A DNA stretch of 64,000 nt from Varroa destructor (Eukaryota > Arthropoda > Arachnida > Mesostigmata > Varroidae): positions 59,520,764 through 59,584,763 of the forward strand of contig NW_019211455.1 in assembly GCF_002443255.2 (NCBI RefSeq), in the 5' to 3' direction. Shown here piece after piece: positions 26,180 to 36,580 of the stretch. The number at the start of each line of letters is the position of its first letter. Position 1 is the stretch's first letter. The translations under genes were made by a program, and so were the position numbers. The notes below the pieces were generated by a model, which saw only the letters and a list, made by a program, of their open reading frames with translations, was not told the DNA's origin and did not search any database.

Positions 26180-27060
26180 GGTTAAAGGTTCTCTACTTTT
26201 TTTACACGCTTCTCAGAGCTTTGATAGCTTCTGGACAGCCCTATATCTACCATTCGAGTTCTCACATGTAGTTTCTTATTTATGGTTTCTCGCAATAAAT
26301 CGACAGTGGGATACGTTTGCTTACCAGCTGTTCTTTTTAGAGCACAAGAAGCTCCATAATCACACGGACTCAGGTTGGAAGAATAAATGGATTGAAGCCG
26401 TCACTGAGTATTCCTTTGCTCAATCCAGGAAGTCACTAAAGCATAGTGATAAGGTCTGGCGTTGTCATCAAATAACCAGACTGCGTATTTTCGATTGCCG
26501 TGTCAACGGTCCATTAGTTTCTTGGGAAACTCGAAATAGCTAGTTGCAGTCATTGTTTAATTTTCGGCGAGTACCTCGTTGTAGCAGATGCCCCTGAAGT
26601 CTCTTGCAATATTGCCATCATTTTCAGTCAGAATCTACTCGACACTGCTACTGAACTATACCTCGTCTACGGCAGGTGTATGCTCCAAAAAGGTTTTTGG
26701 TTGATTAAAAATTCCTTAAATTGCACGTGTAATGCTCCACACGTGTTTCTGGTTGGCTTAAAATCGATATATGGGGAACCTATTTTTTTTACATACTTTC
26801 CGGATTTTCAGTATCTGGGATATAATTTTATAATATGTTATATGCAAAGTATCAGTTTTGGCGCATATAGCTTTTATACTCGAAGCTCTGCGTTCGTGAA
26901 ATGCTCCTAGATTGCGGAAATGTGTTCTTATCTTTCGGATCATGACATTTGGTCACCTCCTAACTGATTTTTAAAGCTTCAATCCCCGTTCTTGGAACGT
27001 TTGCACCATTCATGTACTATGTTTTCGTTCAAGACATTTCTGTTTGATTTCTTCACTATA
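26180..27060 (-). pseudogene. Mariner transposase relic with preserved DD34D spacing
   Basis: On the minus strand the order is NIVHEWCKRSKNGD (family EWxxRFKxG), then ICAKTDTLHITYYKIISQ followed by ILKIRKVC (helix-turn-helix, family IxxxLxISxGSVxxILxxxLxMRKVCA), then FRGICYNEVLAEN (family GIxxxExLPxG), YFEFPKKLMDR, WLFDDNARPYHYALVTSW, SNLSPCDYGA and TYPTVDLLRETINK. Between the Asp of DDNARP and the Asp of PCDY I count 34 residues, including one stop codon, which is the DD34D signature of true mariners. Several stops and frameshifts make it a pseudogene. The lineage differs from the 21-kb and 32-kb copies, judging by divergent motif wording. Terminal inverted repeats were not found. Confidence 0.9.
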
Positions 27061-29381
27061 TTCGATGATTTTAACCAAAGCTGTGACCTTCAAGAAACAA
27101 AAAGTTGACCATTGAGCGTTGCTGTTCGAGGCTAAAAAAATTTCCTTCTGTACCCATTTTTTTTTTAAGTAAATTTGACTGGTTTTCCCTTATAAGCTTC
27201 TAAAAGACTAAAATACCTATCAGTCAAATTCAGTCTGCTAGCAATTAGTAGTTTATTTCAAGGTCCGGCGGATTCACTTGTAACAGTCTAATATTTACCT
27301 AGCTTTCATTACCTATATTAGTGAGCTATTATAATTATACTAACAATATTTTAAAGCATTTTTAGATTCGACAGAATCGTCTACGTAGCAAACTAACTGG
27401 ACACCACTGACGAATAATTTGGTGAACTACATCGGCACATTAAGCTATGTCTCTATGTTACAAATAGAGCCACTATATTCTAGATATTGGTTTGAGATAT
27501 CTAAGCTAAAAACTTCACATTCTGTCTACTTCGCTGGTGCATTCGCACTGTCGCATAGTAACTTAATTCTGTTGGGTCACTTTTACATATCCGTGCAGGG
27601 AACGATGTCAAATAAGCGTCAGGTCGCGTAATTGCTTCCTTTCCCCATGATGGTTTTAACGTCATTACAATGCTATTCGCAACGGCTGAAATAAAAACTC
27701 TAAATTTTATCTGAAAGTATTTGATGTATCTATGAACGCGCGTTATTAATTTGGATTGCTTTATGCCTGCAGAAATCGTTCAAGGAATAATTTAAGACCG
27801 CTTCTCTTCATGATACTTCTTAGAAATCTACTTTGCAATATCAGCCGCACCACAGGAAATGACAACTTCATCTTAAGCGGGGATGACCTGGCTGTGTAGA
27901 GAAAAAGATTTTTTTACGTGCAAGCACTTTGTTCGCAAGGGCCTATACTTTGGATGTCGTGATAACCGTAAAGATGCCCTAATGCTTAAAACGAAAAGAA
28001 ATGTGCTTCCACTGTACCCTCTCATTATAAGCTACATGCGGCATACCTTCAAATATTCAAGAGGACCAAGTGAATGTTCTTAAAAAGAGAACTTCTTTTT
28101 TCTTTATGATAACTGAAACCGATTTTGCGACTTTCTAGCTGACTTCGGCCACTCCAGCAAACATGTAATTTTGAAGGATTTTCTGAAGCCACAATATACA
28201 TTCAGTTAACCAAGCATAACTACCCAATATGTCCAATATATTTGGAAAGGTTCCGATGACGAAAAGTCATTATCTAATTTCTTTACTATAAAATGCTTTT
28301 TAAAAGAGGTAACCTTTATTATTGTCTCTATCAAGGTTAATGATGATATATTATTTTCGTACCATGCTTCGTAAAATGTTTTTTTTTTTAGTTTGTATGC
28401 CAATTTTAAAGCCCGTGGTGCATTATAAGTTTGCGTTAGTTGAAATATCTAGGAAAACGACCGATATCTTTTTCAACGTTTATATCCCTTTCAACAAATC
28501 TTGATCAACAAGCCGGTTTTAGAAGTTGTGTCAAAAACTAAATAGGCTGTGGCAGGTTGAGCGACGGCATTCACTTAGTTGACGACAAAACAATGCATGC
28601 CCAACGTGCTTTAAAAGTTTCAGTAAGTTTTGAGATTGCGGTAATTTCTACATAAAATGTCTAACAGAGTTACTTATTCATAATGCTTATTTAAGCATTT
28701 GTAAGAAATGTTGTACTATACTTAAGTATCTAAAGACGCCAAGTAATCAGAGTGTTTTTGTGTGAATGTTTAAAAATCCATTCTTGAAATTATGTTCAGT
28801 TCATAAACCACGGTGTGATCATTTATTTTATGTTCTCTCTAAGAACTGCATTCCTCGTGGTTTACTGGCATGCAAACGAGCCAAAGCAGAGTGTAGCAAA
28901 GGAAAAAGGGCGTTAAAATCTGCATAAATGAAGACGACACCCCGTGCTATACTAGAAAATATCTTACATTTTTTTGTTACAGGTATCAAATCAAAATTTT
29001 ATGCCTTAGTAATCCAATATTAAATGTAATTATTTTGCTAGTTCAATATAGCTGCTCAACAGTTTCGCTAAATTAAAAATTCATGTTAAGTGCATTTTAA
29101 ACATCAAAGTTGCGATTAAAAACTCATTTAATAATATTATGCAAAACTGTTTTCAGACATTGGCCGAGACATTTTTGAAGATGCCAAAATACTTTTTTAC
29201 AGAGTTATAGTTTTTTTTGCACCAATAACCTTGCCGACGGATTTTTGCCCGCCGAATGATAAGAACCTTCCTTGTGTATACAAATACTACTCTAAATATC
29301 AGTTCTTAACTTCAACAACTACTTCAATCCACTTTTGAAATAATGGTTTAATTTTTAATTTACAATTTTTATCTGATGGCT
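27061..29381. other. Mostly unrecognised DNA; weak piggyBac-like trace at 27.9-28.1 kb
   Basis: The plus frame 27883-28083 reads VRKGLYFGCRDNRKDALML; piggyBac-like transposases often have a GEMxxxxWxDxKxVxxLST segment there, but flanking blocks are missing and I do not assign it. The rest shows only short unrelated frames. Confidence 0.35.
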
Positions 29382-29611
29382 TTACAAGGGAATCTTGTGC
29401 TCACCGTCAGGTGAATCAATTGTATATGCTATAACCAGCTGATTACCCGTGGATTCAACTTCCGACAAACCGATTGGCAAGGATATTACCACTATGCCAC
29501 CCTTAAGCACACTTAACCCTTTGTGTGCATATATTTTTCCACCTATTATTATTTCAAAACTAGGTTTGTCTAATTTTACTCCCGGAATTTCATTCAGTCT
29601 TATATGAATCT
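29382..29611 (-). CDS. Possible terminal exon of an unknown gene
   Basis: On the minus strand a textbook 3' splice site (CTTCTCTTGCTTTTTCTAG) ends at 29612. It is followed by about 75 sense codons and a TAA at 29382. The peptide (for example VKLDKPSFEIIIGGKIYAHK and VESTGNQLVIAYTIDSPDGE) alternates polar and hydrophobic residues like a beta-rich domain and looks more protein-like than other frames in the window. The exon would start in phase 1. I do not recognise the family. No matching upstream exon or clear polyadenylation signal was located, and a relic of a transposon-borne gene or chance are real alternatives. Confidence 0.25.
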
Positions 29612-30665
29612 CTAGAAAAAGCAAGAGAAGGCTCAAATATCTATAGCAGCTCAGCCGTTTAAAAAGCCGTATGTAGGTGGAAAATATAGAGAATGCCTGA
29701 TTTGAGTCTTTCGATTCAGAGCCCGTAATCCCTCCGTGTATGTTGATAAAGCAAGATTACTGTTTTTAATATTTTCTTTCGAATATGATAAGTTATATAA
29801 TTATGTTACCGATTTGCAATTGTAGAACCTGATTATAAATCTAGTATAATAGTATCATCCGGTATTTATTTACAGTCAGAATCGGGTTAAATCTCATCTC
29901 CTCTAAACGACCAAAATTTTCAAGTCAACGTAAAATCCTGTTGGGTAAATATTTCTAGAAGCAAAAAAGTAGTAATTTTTTGGTGTTATAAATGCGCAAA
30001 GCTATATTATCCGGCAAGCATAAATGTTTGTCAAAACCCTTAAAGTAGGTTTGTTAAGCATCGTTATCAATGACCCATCATGCTATATAGACATGTCTTA
30101 ACTATCCTAATATGTCGATGACTAAGCTTAAAGAAAATGCCTAATGTTTTGAAAATGCATGAAAACATAATTTAAAAACTGTCTCGTAGAAGGACAGAAA
30201 TAAAAAATGCTGCATCTAATTATGATTACCTATGACAGGTGTGTCAACCAAATAGATTTTAATTTGAGGTATCATACAGAATATTGAAAACAGCTTACCG
30301 ATATTCTGTGGTGATGATGGCCAGGCTTAAAGACATTTAGAGAGTCAGTAAGTTAGAAAAATCTTCGTGCAGCCTTCCATAAAGAAATATTTTATATTAT
30401 CGTTAGTAACCTTTGCATCTGATGTTGGTTTATCAGAAATGTTATATACATATATATATTGGAGAAAAACTTTGAAGGAAAGGCATGATAAATCCTTCGG
30501 TATTGAATTTGAATAGAAGCGACTTTCTCTGCTGTTTATTTTTATTTATTTATATTATAAACAGCTTTGATAGCAATTTATAGCATAAATTACTTCATTT
30601 GCGATAGGAGATTTTCCAAAGTAATTTCTTTAAGATCTGCGAATAGCGGAAACTTTCTGGAAGAT
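29612..30665. other. Unrecognised AT-rich spacer
   Basis: No frame of note. If the exon at 29382-29611 is real, this would be intronic, but no upstream exon is evident. Confidence 0.5.
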
Positions 30666-30841
30666 AGACCTACAAAGTATGTCCGCGGGATAGCTTAGTG
30701 GGTAACGCATTTGCCTGCTAATCATAGGGACTATAGGTGTGTACCTACAGATTTCGTTTCGTAGTCGGAGCCAGACATCCGATGGGATGCCTAACGACGC
30801 TACCGAACGTAAAACTCGAAACACAGAGACCTACAAAGTAT
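30666..30841 (+). mobile_element. Complete tRNA-derived SINE with 15-bp target-site duplication
   Basis: The sequence AGACCTACAAA pl. GTAT (15 bases, 30666-30680) is repeated perfectly at 30827-30841 and encloses a 146-bp element (30681-30826). The element starts GTCCGCGGGATAGC. It contains a strong RNA polymerase III A-box (TAGCTTAGTGGGTA, 30691-30704), followed by a tRNA-like region with a CTGCTAA loop (which would read as a GCT anticodon). The B-box is degraded here but well kept in the 46-kb copy (GGTTCGAACCC). The tRNA-unrelated tail is GATGGGATGCCTAACG..CGTAAAACTCGAAACACAG, with no poly(A). The perfect duplication suggests insertion much more recently than the mariner relics. LINE machinery in trans would have mobilised it. 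Confidence 0.9.
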
Positions 30842-32088
30842 AATAGAGCCGGGTCGCATCCCGCCCTTTTGTCTAGGATCAAGGCTTGAATCTACAAAAT
30901 ACAATGATTAAGAAATCCGGACTTCAATTCTTTTTTTGCTTTCAGTCATTGCAGATAGGCTACTTGTGATATTACTACTTGTCATTATTTTTATAACAAG
31001 CTTCAGTTCTGTGCTTAAACACGGGGTTTTCGTCTCAGTGTCATAGTTCAGACACTTCACAGTAATCGCATAATCTTCCCGTTGCCTTCTCAAGATGACT
31101 AATAGGGAATATTTTTTATTCATCTGTAGATAAGTGCCATACTACCTTTAACGTCGTTACGTTTCGCATTACACTCAATTTAAAATAACGGAGCTGTCCA
31201 TAACGTATACAGGAACTCGTATAATCTTGTTATCAGGATTACATCTTGACCTCCTTAGGAATAATAATAATAGGAGCAAATAGGAATAACTTTATTCCAT
31301 TTGTAATTAGCCAAGTATTATATTATACGCAAGCTCAAATTAGACACGTAATGATTTTAACCATAAATAATCTGCACGCCTTTCACCTAAACAGATTATC
31401 TATCTTTTCGCTTTTAGCCGTTTCAGTCGTATAACCAACCGCAGCTCCGGAAAGTAAGTTTAAGATATAGGTAAGTGCTCACATAATTTTAGAAAGCATA
31501 TATGCATATGATTAAACTCCAACATACGAATAATATATTAGGCCATGCAAATCTCTCTTGCCGTACCTTATACAAATAAAAAAAGATCAAGATTTCCTTA
31601 CCTTTATTGCATTTCCATGTCACGTGCCGGGTCAGGTGCGAATGAAGCTGCGAGATTCTTCAGCAGTCTCTACAAGTTGGTGAACCTTTAAAAAAAACTC
31701 AAATATAGGTAAACAACGTAACATAGTATTACAAACTAAATCGCTCGTGTTGTGTAAATCTTAAAATCCAAAGTGAATGTATTTCCTATTTACCTTGCTG
31801 CAAGGATAGTGTCTCTTTTAAAGGTATGTAGATGCTCACCTTTTAATTTCAAGACAGTACATTCGGTAACTGGCTATATCGCTTTGCTTACATGATTGAG
31901 GCATTATAAATTTCTTATGTCTGCTAGAGGATGCGTATAATTTAAGACTCTCCGCATATAATGTGTGTTTTGATGCGCACGTTATATTTAAACAGTAAAT
32001 GTCCCAAAAAATAGCAGAAAATTTTAATTTTACGCTATTTCTGCTGCTATGGTTTAATAGTCAAACCATTATAAAAGCTAAATAGTAG
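30842..32088. other. Unrecognised AT-rich spacer
   Basis: The minus frame 30908-31123 (71 codons) includes an AG at its start and two cysteines but has no recognised motif. Two imperfect inverted repeats lie just before the next mariner relic (32010-32070), including ATGGTTT..AAACCAT with a 7-base loop. Confidence 0.45.
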
Positions 32089-33240
32089 ACAGTTGTTACT
32101 ACTAAACATTATTTTCAGAATGATTAAAGTTTAACTGCCACGATTCGCAAATTGCATCCAACTTTAGCGGTCCAATATGATCGAAATGCATAAGTTGTAA
32201 AAAGAACAGTCGAAAAATTTGGACAGACTGGGTTGATTATTAATATTAAATCATTAATGCGTACTCGCCATGCCGTAGCCGCAAGTTTAAGAACATCCTT
32301 TCATTATCGGGCTTAGAAATGTAACATTTAAAAAGCATTACGCGATGTACATTCATGAAAAATCTACGTTTTCATGCCAACGAAATCCAGGTAAATCGAC
32401 AAATCAAGCCTACAGTCTTGAACCTGAACAAGCTTCAAGTAATTTAAAGACCTTATAAAATAGGATAATTTCAAGTATTTCGTTTAATAGCGAAAAGATG
32501 GACATAATAATAAAAACATGATTCTGATTTCCGATTCGAAAAGATGAAACACCTTTAATGATTATTAAAATTAATAAAGGATTGTTTTCTGTGCACAGCA
32601 AAAAAAGTTCGTTATTCAGATATATAAACACAGCAAATATAACAACACAGTGAAAGGGTGGTTTTCCACCAAAATCATCTTCAGCAATAAAGTCCATTTC
32701 CGTGGTAATGGCTTTGTAAACAGAGCAAAATTGGTACATTTGGAGTAATAGGCATTTAGTATTACATAAGAACAAAATACACTTTGGACACTGTACAATG
32801 TGGATCTTAACCGGGAGCATCTTCGGGGCATTTTTTTTTCGAAGTCACTGCCGGAAATGCATAGGTAACCAATGGTGAGTATTACAGGGGTACGAGAACC
32901 CAGTTTCTTGTGCCTTGAATTGATAGTATGGATATCAAAGTTTTGTGAAGAGAGAATATTACTTCCCTTATACTTACACATAAATCAACGGCATTATTGC
33001 GCTATATATTCTCTGGTCGTGTAATCTCATGTTGGGGCAACCAGTATTAGTCGTGTACATTGTGCGATTTAATCTTTTCCAACTCTTCCTTCTGAGATGC
33101 TTTGAGGTCAAAAATTTTGCGGGAACAAACGCACGACCGCTCAAGTTGTGAGTGGAGAATAAAATTTTGCGTCACTGAAATCTAACTACTAATTGTGATT
33201 GAAAATTTTGTCGAAAAGCGCAAATATGTCCGCAGTGCCT
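32089..33240 (+). pseudogene. Mariner-superfamily transposase relic, nearly full length
   Basis: Blocks in order on the plus strand: KHYFQND, then SLTATIRKLHPTLAVQYDRN, VKRTVEKFGQTGLIINIK, MRTRHAVAA, WFSTKIIFSNKVHFRGNGF, then in another frame NWYIWSNRHLVLHKNKIHF with TMWILTGSIFGAFFF, then VTNGEYYRGTRTQFLVP with IDSMDI, and VIENFVEKRKYVRSA at the end. These correspond one for one to a transposase lineage widespread in insects and other arthropods (RTVxKFxxTGS, KIIFSDEAHFxLNGYVN, RIWxxxNPHxxHExPLHxxKVTVW, GPFFFE, VTVNGxRYxxMI). The first catalytic Asp (SDEAHF) reads Asn here (SNKVHF). Frameshifts and stops are numerous, and the QDGA segment is not recognisable. Length fits the roughly 1 kb usual for the family. 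Confidence 0.9.
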
Positions 33241-35229
33241 AAAAGCGTAATTATCGAATGCCTTAGTCTACACATAGTTTTTGCTTGTCTACTTAATAAT
33301 GAAATCAAAATTCCAGTGTCAAATACAAAATCGTATATTTCATGATTAAATTCAGATTTTACACTTTTGTTGAGGCACTCCACATATGAGTGCAACATCA
33401 AATCAGTGCAAGGCGAGAGCCTTCGGGACATCGAATGAGCACTTCCTGTAAAACTATAATTCAATTTAACAAGAACAGATCTAATTTCGTTTGAGCTGCG
33501 TATCCAAGAAACAGGACGCTTGCTGATGTAAAGACACACCAATTTACCTATAAGCCTTGGGTTGCTCATTCTATAAAATGGCTTTAAGAAATAAGAATAA
33601 AAACATGATCCTGTAACTGTGGCATAAGGCCCACTCTTATACGGTATCCGTCAGTACCACGGACCGTAAATTTGTCTTTGTTGAAACCATGTTGCCGATT
33701 ATAGAGCAAGCGCAAAATAACAGAAAATTTTAGAAAAGGCTTTTAGGAAAGTCGATATGATATTTTTTTAATACCCAAAGAGCAATACCAAGGTGTCCTC
33801 ACGTTGAGGAATTGGGCAGACAGCGTGTGATAACTATTTTTATAACTAAAACACGAATCATTTTGGCTAAAAATTCATGTAAATATATTGCTCAGCGGTC
33901 CTCTGTAATATATTTAAAGGAAACTGGCAATGACAAAATAAGCATTTTTTCCCACAAGTTTGACGCGCGCATTACTGACTATATTTATAAATACATATGA
34001 TCAAAAGCGTTACCAATAGCTTCTCTTACCCAAACGCATAAACGACGTCAAACGTTGTGCTGGCCGGATGACTGAAGGTCGCCGTGACGGACTCGTGCTT
34101 TTCACTTAATTCGATATAATTTTTTCCACTTTATCTATTGGCATACAAGTAGGGTTTAAATGTATAACATTTAAATACTGAATTGTATCTCACTCCATAA
34201 ACTCGATTTTAGAGTTTAAATCCTACACCCGCGGAAGAGTCTGAACAGAGATTGATGACGGCGCGGCGAAGCCTGTAGCTGACTCTGGTCTGTATATATT
34301 TTTTCTTATTCATACAGCCACTAATCGCTAAGAAAACATCGCTCCTTTTTTTTCTAACAACCTTTGAGTATACGCATTTTTACAATTTAGTATTGATGTT
34401 GTTGGGCTATAGGTTTATTACAGGTTTTTATATGTTGTATTTTTTTAAAAAGCACATTCATTTGTACATACCAGGGTAAAATCGGGCAACAACTATGAAA
34501 TAAGTATCTGTAAGTGTCTGTGCACCTATTCGCTACGACATAAGTTGCAATTTTTACAACTTTAAAACAGTTAACAAAATAGGCGTTAACAATGAGCAAA
34601 ACGCGGATAAACAAAATTAGTTAAACGTATGCATAGGTATCCACAACCTAATGACGTATCGCATGTATAACGTGAATAACACAGGTTACTTCGTAAGAAA
34701 AAAACGTTCTACAGCCACTACGCATTCTTATTAACTTTTCAGTACAGATCGCTTCAGAAGGTTGTTTAGTTAACGTCTTGCTCAAACGTCAAGAGTGTTA
34801 TTGCAATACCTAGACGCTTGGGTCAACGGACAACAGCGGTCAGTTTGACCGCTTACAAAAGAACTTGCCTTTACAAATTCACATATGCGCTATCGCCTTG
34901 CCACCAAGCTTTACAGAATTTCTTAAAATATGTATACAAAAACATGCACATTTTCTGTATTTATTTTTCGTTTTTTTCTATTTTCCAGGAAAAATATGTA
35001 ATTTGTTTTCCCTACAACGGCCGGTCAACTTGGTCGCTTGAGATAATATAAAATACACCTTTTGAAACGACATCATTTTTATAAAAGACAGGCTATCTCT
35101 ATGTGGCGCAGTCAGCTTAAAAGAAATTAACTTTTTATTTGGTGAACGCACTATGTTGAGGTGAGCTTTGTTGACATGTGAATATTTTACATGGTGCAAC
35201 CTTTGGTTAGGTATCTTTACCTTAAGACT
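33241..35229. other. Unrecognised DNA
   Basis: The minus frame at 33189-33569 (126 codons) runs antisense to the end of the mariner relic and beyond and has no recognised motif. Frames at 34387-34614 (-) and 34818-35051 (+) are likewise featureless. Confidence 0.45.
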
Positions 35230-36580
35230 GTCAAGGTATTCCGAGAAAATAGCGTTATTAGGAACGATAAATGATATAGAAGGGTATTCAAATTTAGATG
35301 AAGAAGAACTTTCGAAGACAACATATAAAGGGGCGATGAGGTATTATCCAAAATAAAGTCATCATAGAATGATGTCGAAAAGAAGACTATTTAAAATAAG
35401 GGTGAATGTAAGGAAATTGTTATTGAGTTCAAGAAGTGAGAATAATATAAAGAATCAAGCTATCGGAACCAACTTAGATAGAACACTGTGGAATAAACAA
35501 AGAAGATTTTTAAACTTGGAAGGACACCGACTTACAATATTTTTAGAGAAGAGTGCAGTCCGACAAGATACTCTAAAACGGTTCTATCGAAGAAAAAGTA
35601 AAAACTGCATTTTCTCCATCTTATTGACCATCGTATAACAGTATATATAAGAACGTGCAGAAGCATCCAGAATATTGGGCATTAAGTGGGAACTAACATG
35701 ATAAAATTAAATACATTTAGTGCTTTGTTATAGGCTATGGGCAAGGTATTTATGGCAAAAAGTGTAGAGATCTCACACTAGTGGAATAATAGGTAGGGTC
35801 CCCGCTATTTTGCAAAAACCATAGGCAGGGATGCTATTACTAAAATTATGAGATTCAGACTATATGATAAAAAAGAAAACAAAAAAAGCGCTTTTAAATC
35901 AATAAATGTTGCTATTGTGTCTGAGGTATAGAAACGATTTATTAAGAAAGGCCAAAATTGTTATAAATTTCTTCTACACAATGCTGCTAGCAAGCGGTTG
36001 TTTACACCTAAGGTGTAAATTTATGTCGTATATGCTAAACAGACTAGATGAGCTGGAATAAAATTATCGCTATCATCTGACCTCACCAGCAAGTATGTAA
36101 TGTACCGGTTTCTCTAATTGGTAAATTACAAAAAGAAGAGAAAGTCCAAAGCTTCTAGGGGAGCTTGTCGTTCTCAAACTAATGGAGCCGTTTACAGGGT
36201 GTGAAACGACTACGGAACTACTTACAGGGAGTACTACAACTGTTGGAACTATCTGTGATAGAAAAGAGGTAGATAATATGGCACGTCTTTAAAGTAAAGT
36301 ATATAAACCAAACTGTGTTTCTCTTACAGCCTATGAAAGCAGACCGAATAAGAAAGTTCTTCTACTAAGTTTCGTTATTATAGAACCTTAGTAGAAATTT
36401 AAAAAATAACAAGCGCATACCGGAAGCGATTTGACTTTATAACAGTACAACATTCAGTGTAGGCATGACAAACCTCTCACATGAAAATCTTTTAAACGGC
36501 CCGCCCAGGTGTTTTTCAATTTTCTGGACTTAGCTGGTGTAAGCCCCTAGATACTGCATGAAGAAAAACAAGAGACAAAA
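35230..36580 (+). pseudogene. piggyBac-like transposase relic
   Basis: From the N-terminus: an acidic stretch (NLDEEELS), LWNKQRRF, then MIKLNTFSALL (family EIxAFIGLLxLxG), GPRYFAKTIGRDAITKIMRF with RLYDKKEN (family GxPIFxxTMSRxRFxxIxRFLRFDDK), VAIVSEV, KRFIKKGQNCYK, AGIKLSLSSDLTSKYVM (family FGIKxWxxxDxxxxYV), LGELVVLKLMEPF, TTTVGTICDRKE (family TxLVGTxRxNRxxxP), NKKVLLLSFV and FFNFLDLAGVS (family FxxxLDxAxxNA). The Asp in SSDLTSKYV, the second of the DDD triad, is kept. The position of the third (VTxDNxFTS) reads TTTELLTG and appears lost. About ten stops lie in one mostly continuous frame. TTAA-flanked terminal repeats were not identified. Confidence 0.9.

Noticed and set aside
26154..26543. 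Plus-strand open frame of 129 codons
   Set aside because: It is the antisense of the mariner relic at 26180-27060.
27883..28083. Second piggyBac-like fragment
   Set aside because: Only one weak block matches; the neighbouring blocks expected in the family are absent.
32410..32981. Two overlapping minus-strand open frames of 136 and 121 codons
   Set aside because: They are antisense to a clear plus-strand mariner relic.
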